A stretch of 64,000 bases of DNA, taken from NCBI RefSeq assembly GCF_005047355.1, contig NZ_SUMC01000006.1:62001-126000 (forward strand), written 5' to 3'. This DNA comes from Actinacidiphila oryziradicis. GTDB taxonomy: Bacteria; Actinomycetota; Actinomycetes; Streptomycetales; Streptomycetaceae. This document shows positions 26,102 to 36,300 of this stretch, in pieces. Below the pieces are notes generated by a model. It saw only the letters and a list, made by a program, of their open reading frames with translations, was not told the DNA's origin and searched no databases. The stretch's first letter is position 1; every line of letters starts with the position of its first letter. Made by a program: the position numbers and the translations under genes.

Positions 26102-26563
26102 TCACCCAGTACGTCGCTCATAGCGCGAACGTGCGAGGTGATAGGCATTGCGGAGCAGCTCGCAGGTTGCCGTATCGGTCCGCGGGCCCGGATTCACCAC
26201 CGCGAGCCAGCCGACAGAGCCGTAGACGGGGTGTGCCATCACGGCATCGGTGACGCCGGGGTCGTCGTCGATGGCTGGTTCGCGCGGCGCGTGGCCGGTC
26301 CGGTTGACGAAGGCTTCCTTCCCAGCGGCGATATTGACGCGGAACGTATCCGGGCGGTCCAGGCGCGATCTCTCGTCGCCCGGGTAGTTCTTCGTGACGA
26401 TCGTCGCGAACGGTTGAGTCGCTCTGGGTGCGACACCGTCAGGAGAGTAGTAGAAGAACGTATCCCCCCAGCTGATCTCTGGTGAGCCGTCGTCGGGTCC
26501 CGGCCTGATGGCCAGGACTCCATCGAGGTCCTGCATGAAGTCGATGATCTCGTCGATGGTCAT
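26102..26563 (-). CDS. DUF6194 family protein
   Basis: 153 aa, ATG 26563. It matches the Streptomyces DUF6194 family end to end: ISWGDTFFYYSPDGV near residue 29, TQPFATIVTKNYPGDERSRLDRP, FRVNIAAGKEAF and AHPVYGSVGWLAVVNPGP. The small alpha/beta fold has no known activity. It is divergent from the MerR-type regulator at 26627 with 63 bases between starts, so that regulator may control it. Confidence 0.78.
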   Translation of the reverse strand: MTIDEIIDFMQDLDGVLAIRPGPDDGSPEISWGDTFFYYSPDGVAPRATQPFATIVTKNYPGDERSRLDRPDTFRVNIAAGKEAFVNRTGHAPREPAIDDDPGVTDAVMAHPVYGSVGWLAVVNPGPRTDTATCELLRNAYHLARSRYERRTG

Positions 26564-26626
26564 GTGCTCAAGCGTTTCATTAAGGTGCTTGTGGAGACTT
26601 CGAGCCGAAAGACAAAGGGGGAACGG

Positions 26627-27349
26627 GTGTCAGCTCTCAAGTCGTCGGCCATGCGCACAGTCGATGTCGCGCGACGTGCCGGATACTCGGTTCAGCAGGT
26701 GCGTAATCTCGAGCGCGACGGTGTGCTGCCGCCGGCGACGCGCACAACTGCGGGCTACCGGATTTACGGAGAGATTCACTTGCATTCCGCGCTGGCCTAC
26801 CGAGCCCTCGCAGTCGGCACGGGTCCGGTTGAGGCCAAGCGGATCGTCCGTGTCGCACATCAGTGCCCGACCTCGGAGGTACTTGCACTTCTCGACGCGG
26901 CACACGCCCGACTCGACCGGGAGCGTACGGACCTCAAGCTTGCCAAGGAGGCGGCAGAGGCGATCTCTGCCGAGCCCATCGAAGACGTACGCCCATCGGA
27001 CTCGATGAGCGTCTCCGAACTCGCCGCCGCGCTCGGAGTGCGCCCATCGACATTGCGGCACTGGGACGCCGAGGGGCTCGTTGTTCCCGACCGGGTCCCC
27101 CCACGAGGAACGCGACGATACTCACCGGCCCAAGCTCGGGATGCCCGGATCGTCCACCAGCTACGCAGCGCCGGGTACCGCATCGACCCACTCCGGGCCC
27201 TGATGCCGGGCCTGCGGCACGGGCACCGATCGGAAGACATCCGAGCCGCGCTGGCGGCCCGAGACACGAGCATCACGGCTCGCTCCCATGCCCTCCTCGA
27301 CGCTACCGCCGCGCTCACTGCCGTCCTCGCTGCCGCAACTCAGACGTGA
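26627..27349 (+). CDS. MerR-family regulator with two HTH domains
   Basis: 240 aa from GTG 26627, which follows an AAAGGGGGAA site; an earlier in-frame start at 26564 would abut the divergent gene and is less likely. The first MerR HTH (TVDVARRAGYSVQQVRNLER, then GVLPPATRTTAGYRIY) is near residues 12-50. A second (SVSELAAALGVRPSTLRHWD, then EGLVVPDRVPPRGTRRYSPAQ) is near 126-170, after a helical linker. MerR proteins normally carry one HTH and dimerise; a tandem arrangement could bind as a monomer. No metal-binding cysteines are present at the C-terminus. Confidence 0.82.
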   Translation: MSALKSSAMRTVDVARRAGYSVQQVRNLERDGVLPPATRTTAGYRIYGEIHLHSALAYRALAVGTGPVEAKRIVRVAHQCPTSEVLALLDAAHARLDRERTDLKLAKEAAEAISAEPIEDVRPSDSMSVSELAAALGVRPSTLRHWDAEGLVVPDRVPPRGTRRYSPAQARDARIVHQLRSAGYRIDPLRALMPGLRHGHRSEDIRAALAARDTSITARSHALLDATAALTAVLAAATQT

Positions 27350-27384
27350 TGTCCCATCAACAACGTACGTCCCGCAACAGCTAG

Positions 27385-27618
27385 TTCAGAGAACATATCA
27401 ACACCCTGCTGCAACAGGTCCTCGCCGAACCGGCCTGGGCATCGAGGCTCAGCGCGGAGGACCGGCGCGGCCTGACCGCCATGTTCTGGTCGAACATCAA
27501 CCCGTACGGCACCTTCCATCTCGACATGGACAAACGGCTGGACCTACTCCCCATGGTCGTGCCGGGTCCCCGCCGGGCCGCGGACGACGCGGCGCGGACC
27601 ACGCGATCGGCACCGTGA
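27385..27618 (+). mobile_element. C-terminal relic of a Tn3-family transposase
   Basis: An open frame following a TAG encodes REHINTLLQQVLAEPAWASR, then LSAEDRRGLTAMFWSNINPY and GTFHLDMDKRLDL. The ending (DRR.L..LFW..NPYG.F.LDM..RLDL) resembles the C-terminus of actinobacterial Tn3-type TnpA proteins. It has no start codon or catalytic residues and is a fragment, stop at 27616-27618. Confidence 0.5.
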
Positions 27619-27627
27619 CTTCGATGT

Positions 27628-28788
27628 TCAAGTATCGCTCGGGTGTGCGAACTTTGTCTGGAGCAGATCAGTGAAGATGCCGATGGGGTCGTCCCAGCCA
27701 CTGTTGACCCAGTCGCCGCTGGCGTTGACGGTGACCATGTGTACGCCGTCGCGGGCGCCGTAGGTGTAGGACCACGAACCGAAGAGCGCACCCCCCATGC
27801 CCCAGACCGTTTCCCCGCAGGGCAGCGTCACTGAGGAGACGCCGAGACCGTAGGCGGCGTTGGAAATCCAGCCGTGGGTCGGCAGCGTGGTGAACATGTC
27901 GCGTTGCTGATCCGGTGGCAGTATGCGGCCGCCCAGCAGGGCGCCGAAGAACTGGTTGAGATCCTCGGCGGTGGAGATCATGCCGCCGGCCGCCCAGAAC
28001 ATGGATGAGTCGAACTCGGTCGCGTCGTGGACCGGGGCGCCGGGGTCGGTTTGGAACAGCTTCGTATAGTGCCGGGAGTGTGGCCCGCGGATCGTCGGGT
28101 CACTGCCGTGCGGCAGGTACGTCCCGGTCAGGTCGAGCGGGCGGGTGATCCGCTCGGTGATGTCGTCGGCAAGCGCCCGACCGGTGGCCCGTTCGATGAT
28201 CATGCCTGCGAGGATGTAGTTGGTGTTGGAGTATGCCCAGCCCGAACCCGGTGTGAAGGTGACCGGATGGGACATGGCAATCTGCACCAGCAACTGGGGG
28301 GTGTGGGTCTCGTAACGGTTCAGTGCTTCCTTGTCATCGGTGTAGTTGAAGATCCCGCTGGTGTGGTTGAGCAGCATCCTGATGGCCACCCTGTCGCCGT
28401 CGTGGTTGTGGCCGCGGACCACTGCGGGCAGCCACTGTTCCACTGTGTCGTCCAGGCTCAGCCGGCCTTCGGCCGCCAGTTGCAGCATCACGGTGGCCAC
28501 GAACGTCTTGCTGATGCTGCCGATGCGGAACTGGTCCTGCGGTGAGCGCTTGCGGCCGGTTGCGGTGTCGGCCACCCCTGCCGTGCCGAACCACCGCTGG
28601 TCGCCGTCGCGGATCTCGGCAAGGATGCCGGGAAGGCCGCCCTGAGTCACGGCCTGGTTGAGTACGTGCTGGATCGCCGCGTGACCGTCAACCGCTGAGG
28701 TCGGCGCGGGTGTCGACACGGCGCCCACAGCGTTGGCCGCTGAGGCGGTCGGCTGGCCGCTGTCTGTGTGAGCGGCACGTTGGTGCAT
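27628..28788 (-). CDS. Serine hydrolase, beta-lactamase / DD-peptidase family
   Basis: 386 aa; ATG 28788 has GGAGAG upstream. A class C beta-lactamase-like fold: catalytic SxxK is SISK (about residue 93-96), Tyr motif YSN (about 174) in GWAYSNTNYILAGMIIE, plus the typical HTSGIFNYTD and GGMISTAEDLNQFF segments. The third box (KTG/HxG) is not obvious; GMGGALFG occupies its place. Similar proteins include D-alanyl-D-alanine carboxypeptidases, esterases and EstB-type enzymes. The N-terminal 40 residues are Ala/Thr/Pro-rich without a clear signal peptide. Confidence 0.85.
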   Translation of the reverse strand: MHQRAAHTDSGQPTASAANAVGAVSTPAPTSAVDGHAAIQHVLNQAVTQGGLPGILAEIRDGDQRWFGTAGVADTATGRKRSPQDQFRIGSISKTFVATVMLQLAAEGRLSLDDTVEQWLPAVVRGHNHDGDRVAIRMLLNHTSGIFNYTDDKEALNRYETHTPQLLVQIAMSHPVTFTPGSGWAYSNTNYILAGMIIERATGRALADDITERITRPLDLTGTYLPHGSDPTIRGPHSRHYTKLFQTDPGAPVHDATEFDSSMFWAAGGMISTAEDLNQFFGALLGGRILPPDQQRDMFTTLPTHGWISNAAYGLGVSSVTLPCGETVWGMGGALFGSWSYTYGARDGVHMVTVNASGDWVNSGWDDPIGIFTDLLQTKFAHPSDT

Positions 28789-29003
28789 GTGGATCTCTCC
28801 TTGTCGGGTGGGGTGAGCCGTACATGGCCGCGCTGCCAGCTCTTCACGCCGAGATTCATCGGCCTGTCGAAGCTCTCGTCAGGCGCTCGGGGCCCAGCGC
28901 AGCGCCGATTCATCGTGCATAAAGGACTCGCCTCACATCGCAGAGCGGGGGAGCGGCCACGGCCGGCGTTCGGGAGATAGACGGTGTCAGAGGTCTCCGG
29001 TGG

Positions 29004-29483
29004 TCACTCATCCTCGTTGCTGAGTGTCTGCCGTACGCGGTCCACCAATTCGGCCTGGTCGACGCCGGCCAGGGCGAGAGCGCGGGGCACGGTGCCGACC
29101 TGAGCCTGCAGGATCCCGAGCAGCAGATGCGCCGGCCGCAGTTCCTTCTTGCGGACAACGGAGGAGAAGCTCCGCTCCAGCGCGAGCCTGGCGGACGCGC
29201 CCATCCTGGGTTGCTCGGAAGCACGGCTCGGCCGGGGAAGGTCAAAGGCGGCCGGAGACACTCCGATTGTGCGCAGGCTGTGCTCGAACTCCCGGTCCAG
29301 TGCGTCGCGGACAGCTCTGTGATCGAGCCCGGCCGAGGTCAGGACCTGATGCGCGATGGCCTCCCGCTCGGCGGCGATCGACAACAGGAGATGGTGTGCC
29401 TCGACCGTCGCTGACCCATCGTCGCGGGCTTCGTGCGTCGCCCGCACGATGACCGCGTGCAGGTACTTGTCAAACGCGGTCAT
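29004..29483 (-). CDS. Clp N-terminal (Clp R) domain protein
   Basis: 159 aa with no AAA domain. Two copies of the Clp N helical repeat are seen: residues 1-65 (ATHEARDDGSATVEAHHLLL, AIAHQVLTSAGLDHRAV) and 85-155 (LERSFSSVVRKKELRPAHLL, LGILQAQ, LALAGVDQAEL). In ClpA/ClpC this domain recruits adaptors and substrates; free-standing versions could act as an adaptor or decoy. It overlaps the upstream HTH gene by 14 bases. Pairs of a small HTH protein with a Clp-N protein recur in Streptomyces. Confidence 0.83.
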   Translation of the reverse strand: MTAFDKYLHAVIVRATHEARDDGSATVEAHHLLLSIAAEREAIAHQVLTSAGLDHRAVRDALDREFEHSLRTIGVSPAAFDLPRPSRASEQPRMGASARLALERSFSSVVRKKELRPAHLLLGILQAQVGTVPRALALAGVDQAELVDRVRQTLSNEDE

Positions 29484-29727
29484 CGCCGCGCCTCCTCAGC
29501 TTGACTCCGGCGGTGATGAGCCGCTTGGCATGCTTCTTGTGGACGGCTTGGCGCGTGACACCGAGCGCCTCGGCGGCCTGCGGCCAGCTCCAGCCCGCTC
29601 GCATGGCCTGCTCGACTGCGGCGTCCTCCAGTTGATCAGCAAGGCGTCGCAGCGCCACGACAGCCGCCAGGGCGTCAGCGGGCTCTGGGGGAACGGGATT
29701 CTCAGCGGCGGGCATACAAGCAACCAT
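29470..29727 (-). CDS. Small HTH DNA-binding protein
   Basis: 85 aa from ATG 29727; ATG 29715 is an alternative with the same frame. The HTH is WSWPQAAEALGVTRQAVHKKHAKRL (about residues 46-70). It lies directly behind a perfect inverted repeat ending two bases upstream of ATG 29727, so it is probably autoregulated and the message leaderless or nearly so. It is coupled to the Clp-N gene. Similar sequence words recur ahead of the kinase-helicase gene at 30392. Confidence 0.78.
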   Translation of the reverse strand: MVACMPAAENPVPPEPADALAAVVALRRLADQLEDAAVEQAMRAGWSWPQAAEALGVTRQAVHKKHAKRLITAGVKLRRRGDDRV

Positions 29728-29728
29728 A

Positions 29729-29751
29729 GTTGACTAATGGAGATAGTCAAC
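29729..29751. promoter_or_regulatory. Inverted-repeat operator of the HTH/Clp-N operon
   Basis: GTTGACTA-atggaga-TAGTCAAC has perfect 8-bp arms and a 7-base spacer, immediately upstream of the HTH start codon. Confidence 0.65.
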
Positions 29752-30391
29752 ACAGGTTGCTAATCGCTGCGGCAGGGTTGTGATGATGCCGAGCACTCAT
29801 GGTCACGAGGCGGAGTGTCGGCCGACTGCAGTGCCGGCACAGCAGCCCTCGGTTCGCTTGCTTCGTGCGCAGAGAGGCCCGTCAGCCGGACAACTGCTTC
29901 CGTTGCCCTGCTGGTGACCCTCCCCTCCGTGTCGGCGAAGCGCTCCAGAGGTCCGCGAGCCACATTCACACGCGGCAGCACAACCTTTTCCTGTGCCTGT
30001 GAGTGAGCTTTCCTGGCGTGCATAGGCTTGCCGACCTGCAGGTTCAGACGGCCGAGCTCCTCAGCCAGCCGCAGGCGGTCGACCTCGCTCACCCGAGCGA
30101 GGTCGGTTGCCTCCCGGAAGTCGCGCCGCGGTACGGCCCACTTTCACGTGGCGATGGCGAGGCGTCAGGGCCTTGGGTGGCCAGTGCAGGTGAGCTGCAC
30201 GCCGCGGTAGGCGATCACCTTAGAGATAGTGTGTTGACGATGTCAACGACTAATTGCTCTGGTGAATCGTCAGCTTCTCGTGTACGATCTCTGTCGCCGC
30301 TTCTTTCGCTCCGTCGGGACGGGGCTGCGGCACCTGGGGTGGGGGCCGTGTGTCCGAAAGCGGGCTGCGGACGGAGTGCTGAGGAGGGGTA
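29752..30391. other. Gene-poor region upstream of the kinase-helicase operon
   Basis: 640 bases without a convincing intact gene. On the minus strand 29760-30092 has an open frame (SEVDRLRLAEELGRLNLQVG, extending upstream without a start as RRDFREATDLARV) whose codon bias suggests a decayed gene; no family was recognised. Near 30225-30260 the sequence becomes AT-rich and contains the inverted repeat at 30233-30247. A GAGGAGGGG ribosome-binding site at 30381 serves GTG 30392. Confidence 0.4.
30233..30247. promoter_or_regulatory. Inverted repeat upstream of the kinase-helicase operon
   Basis: GTTGAC-gat-GTCAAC has perfect 6-bp arms, and the adjoining GAGATAGT and GACTAAT words also occur around the operator at 29729-29751. 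It probably lies in the promoter region of the operon. Confidence 0.55.
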
Positions 30392-33300
30392 GTGGGCCTG
30401 GAGTTGATCGGCGATCGGTTCCGTCTCATGGGGGCCATCGGCGCTGGAAACATGGGGGAAGTCAGCAAGGCAGAGGACCTTATGGCGCTTGCTGGAACTT
30501 CTGAGCGCATCGTCGCCGTGAAGACGATCCTCCGCCGCCGCTCTGGTGCACCGGTGGACACCCGGGCCGACACCAAGGCCGTCGAGCGCTTCGCCCGCGA
30601 GGTGCGCATCATGCGGCGCCTGGATCACCGTCACCTCACCCGTCTCATCGACGGCGGCGTGGACGAGTCCAACGGCGGGCTGCCCTACCTCGCGATGGAG
30701 TACCTCGACGGTGAGACCCTTCGCGATCTCATCGCGGAGGAGCAGCAGTTGCCCCTCTCCTGGGCCGCCGCCATTGGTGCCCAGATCGCCGACGGCCTGT
30801 CGGCCGCGCACGCCGCCGACATCGTGCACCGCGATCTGAAGCCCGCCAATGTGATGCTGACCCGCGGCGGCACCGTCAAGATCCTCGACTTCGGCATGGG
30901 CCGCATCGTCGATGACCCGGAGGAGGCGGGCCTCACCAGCACCGGTGTCGCCGTCGGGACCGCCCGCTACATGGCGCCGGAGCAGTTCGAGGCCAAGCCG
31001 GTCACACAGGCCGCGGACCTGTACGCGCTGGGGTGCGTGCTGTACGAGATGCTGACCAGCGTTCCGCCGTTCGTCAGCGAGGTGCGCCAGGAACTCGGGC
31101 ACAAGCACCTCTATGAGGCTCCGACCCCGGTCCGCCTCATACGGCCCGACATTCCGACCGAGTTGGCCCGCCTCATTGACCGCCTCCTGGCCAAGAACCC
31201 GGCGGAACGCCCCGCCGACGCGATCGCTGTCCGCGATGCCCTTCTCCCGCTGGCCGGCCTCGATGGTGACGCCCCGCGACTCCCGGTCTGGGACGCGTTC
31301 GACCCCGTGCGTGCCTTGCGCACCTCCCGGCCCGCCCCCGTTGCGGCCTCCGAGCCGTCCGCCGCCGAGCTGGTCCGCCCCGGTTCCACCACCACCGGCA
31401 TGGACGTGTTCGGCGTCCACAGCAAGCTCATCGAGGACTACCGCTCCTTCACCGAGGGCGGAACCGTCGTCCGTGATGACCGCGTCGCAGCGTTCGTCGA
31501 GGAGGACCTGAACGCCAAGTCGCAGTGGCCCGACCCCTGGCTGTCGCTGAACCCGTTCTTCGCCGGGGGCGGCACCGTCCTGGAACTCGCCGGCCAGGGT
31601 GTGCTGCACGAGGAGTGCGCGCGCATCTTCCAGGCCAACAAGACCGAGGGCGGCACGGTCTGCGACGGCCGTCCGCTCACCCTGCACCAGCACCAGCGCG
31701 AGGCTGTGGAGGCCGCCCGGTCGGGTGACTCGTATGTGCTGACCACCGGCACCGGCTCCGGCAAGTCCCTCGCTTACATCGTGCCGATCGTCGACAAGGT
31801 CCTGAGGGACCGCGAGGCCGAAGACCCCAAGGCTGCCAAGCCCGTCAAGCGCGTCCGCGCGATCATCGTCTACCCGATGAACGCCCTCGCCAACAGCCAG
31901 CTCAAGGAGTTGGAGAAGTACCTGCGCGACGGTTACGGGGCGGGCCGCGAGCCCGTCTCCTTCGCCCGCTACACCGGCCAGGAGGACGCCGCCCGCCGTA
32001 AGGAGATCCGCGACAACCCGCCGGACATCCTCCTCACCAACTACGTGATGCTGGAGCTGATGCTGACGCGGCCCGACGACCGCAGGAGCCTCATCACGAT
32101 GGCCAGGGGCCTGGAGTTCCTGGTCTTCGACGAGCTGCACACCTACCGCGGCCGCCAGGGCGCCGATGTCGCCCTGCTCATTCGCCGCGTCCGCGAGGCC
32201 TGCCAGGCGGACAAGCTCCAGTGCGTGGGCACCTCGGCGACCATGTCCACCGAGGGCACGTTCGAGGACCAGAAGAAGGTCGTCGCGGGCGTCGCCTCCA
32301 CCCTCTTCGGTACGAAGGTCCGTCCCGACCACGTCATCGGCGAGACCCTGGTCCGCGCCACCGACGACGCCCCGCAGACCGTCTCGGCCGAGCGTCTGAG
32401 GGCGCCGGCCGCCCCGCGCGCGTACGCCGATCTGGTCCGCGATCCCCTTACCCGCTGGATCGAGACCCGCTTCGGCCTGGCCACCGACGAGGCCACCGGT
32501 CGTCTCGTCCGCCAGCGGCCCGCCAAGATCGAAGAAGCCGCCGAGGAACTGGCCGAGCGCAGCGGCGTGCCCGCCGAGCAGTGCACCGCCGCGATCCGCG
32601 CCACCCTGGAGGCCGGCTCGCAGGCCCGCCACCCGGTCACCGAGCGGCCCCTGTTCGCCTTCCGGCTGCACCAGTTCCTCTCCAAGGGCGACACCGTCTA
32701 CGTCACCCTGGAGGACAAGCTCTCCCGCCACCTCACCCGCGCCTACCAGCTCGAACAGCCCGGGTCCGGCGGCAAGTTGCTGATGCCGCTCGCCTTCTGT
32801 CGCGAGTGCGGCCAGGAGTACCTGACGGTATGGCGCACGGAGAAGGACGGCGAGATGCGCTACGAGGCGCGCCGCGACACCTCCGCCACCGGCGGCCGCC
32901 AGGGCGACGGCTACCTCTACGTCGAGCACGACCGCCCCTGGCCGCTGAACCCCGGAGTCGCCATCGCCGACCGCCGGCTCCCCGAGTCCTGGCTGGAGAT
33001 CGACGACAAGGGCCAGGAGGTCGTCAAGAAGTCCTACCGCGACCGGGTGCCGCGCGCCATCACCGTCGACCCGTTCGGCACCGAGGGCCAGGGCGAGCTG
33101 CAGGCCGCGTTCATCCCGTCGCCGTTCCTGTTCTGCCTGCACTGCGGTGTCGCCTACGAGCAGACCCGCGGCAAGGACTTCGCCAAGCTCGCCACCCTCG
33201 ACCGGGAGGGCCGGTCCTCGGCGACCTCGCTGATCTCCGCCTCTGTGGTCCGCTCACTGAAGTCGGTGCCTGAGGAGGCCCTCGCCAAGGAGGCACGCAA

Positions 33301-36300
33301 GCTCCTCACCTTTGTCGACAACCGTCAGGACGCCTCCCTCCAGGCCGGCCACTTCAACGACTTCGTCCAGATCACCCAGCTGCGCGGCGCCCTCTACCGG
33401 GCGGCCGTCGACGCGGGCGAGGACGGTGTCCACCACGAGGAACTGGCCTCCGCGGTCGCGAACGCCCTCGCGCTGGACCCCGCCGACTACACCGGCGAGG
33501 CGGACCTGCCGCCGTCCCTGGCCCGGAACGCCGCCAAGACGCTGCGCGACGTCATCGCCTTCCGGCTCTACCTCGACCTGGAGCGCGGCTGGCGCATCAC
33601 CATGCCCAACCTGGAGCAGACCGGCCTGCTGGAGATCGACTACGAGGACCTGCAGTGGGTCGCCGAGCACAAGGAGCGCTGGGACCGCACCCACCGGACG
33701 CTGCGCGAAGCGGACCCGGCCCTGCGCGCCGAGATCGTCAAGACGCTCCTCAACGAGATGCGCCGGTCCCTCGCCGTCGACGTCCAGTACTTCCGCGACG
33801 ACTTCGACTCCCTGCAACGGGCCAGCGAGGAACGCCTCATGGACCCGTGGGTGCTGACGAAGACCGACAGCCCTAAGGTCGGCACCGCCTATCCCCAGCC
33901 CTCCCGCCCCGGCATGGACCGCTCCGGGCTGTTCCTGTCCGCGCGCGGAAAGTTCGGCAAGTACCTGCGCCGCACGGACGACGCGTTCGACAAGCTCGAC
34001 AACGACGACCTCCAGCTCGTCATCGAGGAGCTGCTCAAGGTCCTGGCGAAGGCCGGCCTGGTCAAGGAGGTCTCCGAGGCCCCGCAGCGCTCCGGCCGCT
34101 TCCGCCACGCCTCCGGGCCCACCGCGACCGGCTACCGGGTCGCCGCCCAGTCCCTCATCTGGCGCGCGGGCAAGGGCGAGCGCGGTGCCCACGACCCGCT
34201 CACCCGCACCTACGCCAGCGGTGACGGCCCCCGCGTCAACACCTTCTTCCGCGACCTCTACACCAACGCCGCCGGAGCGCTGGCCGGCCTGTTCGCCCGC
34301 GAGCACACCGCCCAGGTGGACCCCGGCGAGCGGGAGAAGCGCGAGGAGGCATTCCGCAAGGCCGAGTTGAAGCTGCTGTACTGCTCGCCGACGCTGGAGC
34401 TGGGCGTCGACATCGCCTCGCTCAACGCCGTGATGATGCGCAACGTCCCGCCGACGCCCGCCAACTACGCCCAGCGTTCCGGCCGCGCGGGCCGCAGCGG
34501 CCAGCCCGCCCTCGTCACCACGTACTGCGCGACCGGCAACAGCCACGACCAGTACTACTTCCGCAACTCCGAGCGCATGGTCGCGGGCGCCGTCACTCCG
34601 CCGCGCCTCGACCTCGCCAACGAGGACCTGGTCCTCTCCCACGTCCAGGGCATCTGGATCGCCGAGGCCGGACTGACGCTCGGACGGGCCCTCCCCGAGG
34701 TCCTCGACATCTCCTACCCGGCGACCGGCGACCGCCCCGACCCCGCCCTGGAACTGCTCCCCGACATCTACGCCGCCTCGTGGGACGCCGATGCCCGGAC
34801 GCGGACGATCGCGGCTGTGTTCCGGGTGCTCGGCCCGCTGCTGCCCGAGTTCGCCAAGACCACCTGGTGGGACGAGCGGTGGATAGAGGACCGGGTGCAC
34901 ACCGCCCCGGAGCGGTTCAACGAGGCCTTCGAACGCTGGCGCCAGCTGTACCGTGACGCCCTCGACGACCAGTACGTCCAGAACAAGCGCGTCCTGGACC
35001 ACAGCCTCACCGAGGGCGACCGCCAGCGCGCGGTGGGCCGCCGGTGGGAGGCCGAGACCCAGCTCAGGCTGCTCAAGAACGAGAGCGCGGACAGCAAATC
35101 CGTCCTCTCCGACTTCAACCCGTACCGCTACCTCGCCAGCGAGGGCTTCCTGCCCGGCTACTCCTTCCCGCGGCTGCCGCTCGCCGCGTACATCCCGACG
35201 ACCGGTCGCCGCAAGGGCAATGGCGACTACCTGCAGCGCCCCCGCTTCCTCGCCATCCGCGAGTTCGGCCCCGGCGCGCTCATCTACCACGAGGGCGCCC
35301 GCTACCAGGTCACCCGCATCCAGCTGCCGCCGGACGCCTCCGGTGACGTCACCACCAGCGAGGCCCGCCGCTGCGAGCACTGCGGCTACCACCACGCCCC
35401 GCGCGACCGGGCCGACCGCTGCGAGATGTGCGACGAGCCGCTGGGCGCGGGCACCCACAACCTGCTCCAGCTGCACACCGTCTACACCCAGCGCCGCGAG
35501 CGGATCTCCTCCGACGAGGAGGAGCGGCGCAGGGCCGGCTTCAAGCTGGAGACCTCCTACCGCTTCCAGGACCACGGCACCCGCAAGGGCCGCCTGGACG
35601 CTGCCGTCTCCGACGGCTCCGGGCCGCTCGCGGAGCTGGCGTACGGCGACTCGGCGACCGTCCGCATCACCAACGTGGGCCGGCTGCGCGCCAAGAGGGA
35701 CGACCCGGCCGGCTACTGGCTCGACCCCGGCGACGGCCGCTGGATGAACGACCGCGACGCCTCCGACGCCTCCGGCGACTCCAGCGAGCTGCCCGTGGTC
35801 GACGCCGACGGCAACGAGAAGCGCCGCAAGAAGCGTGTCATCCCGTACGTGGAGGACCGCCGCAACATCCTCGTCCTCAAGCTCGACGAGCCGCTGCCCG
35901 AGCCGGTCGCGCTCTCCTTGATGTACGCCCTGGAGCGCGGCATCGAGGCCGCCTTCGAACTGGAGGACTCCGAGCTCAGCAGCGAACTCCTCCCGCCGAA
36001 CGACGGCCCCCGCGACCGCCTGTTGTTCACCGAGGCCGCCGAGGGTGGCGCGGGTGTGCTGCGCCGCCTCCAGTCCGAGCCGGACGCGCTCGCCAAGGCC
36101 GCCCGTCAGGCCCTGGCGATCTGCCACTTCGACGAGGACGGCGAGGACCTGGGTGGCGCCCACAAGGACCGGCCGTGCGGACGCGGCTGCTACGAGTGCC
36201 TGCTGACCTACGGCAACCAGCTCAACCACACCGCCATCGACCGGCACACGATCAGTGGCCTGCTGCTGCGGCTCGCGTCCGCGACGACGCGGCGGGCAGC

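Noticed and set aside
29760..30092. 110-codon minus-strand frame as an intact gene
   Set aside because: Coding-like bias and an open extension upstream, but no start with a ribosome-binding site, no family, and the likely homologous part begins before the first start codon; treated as a possible relic.
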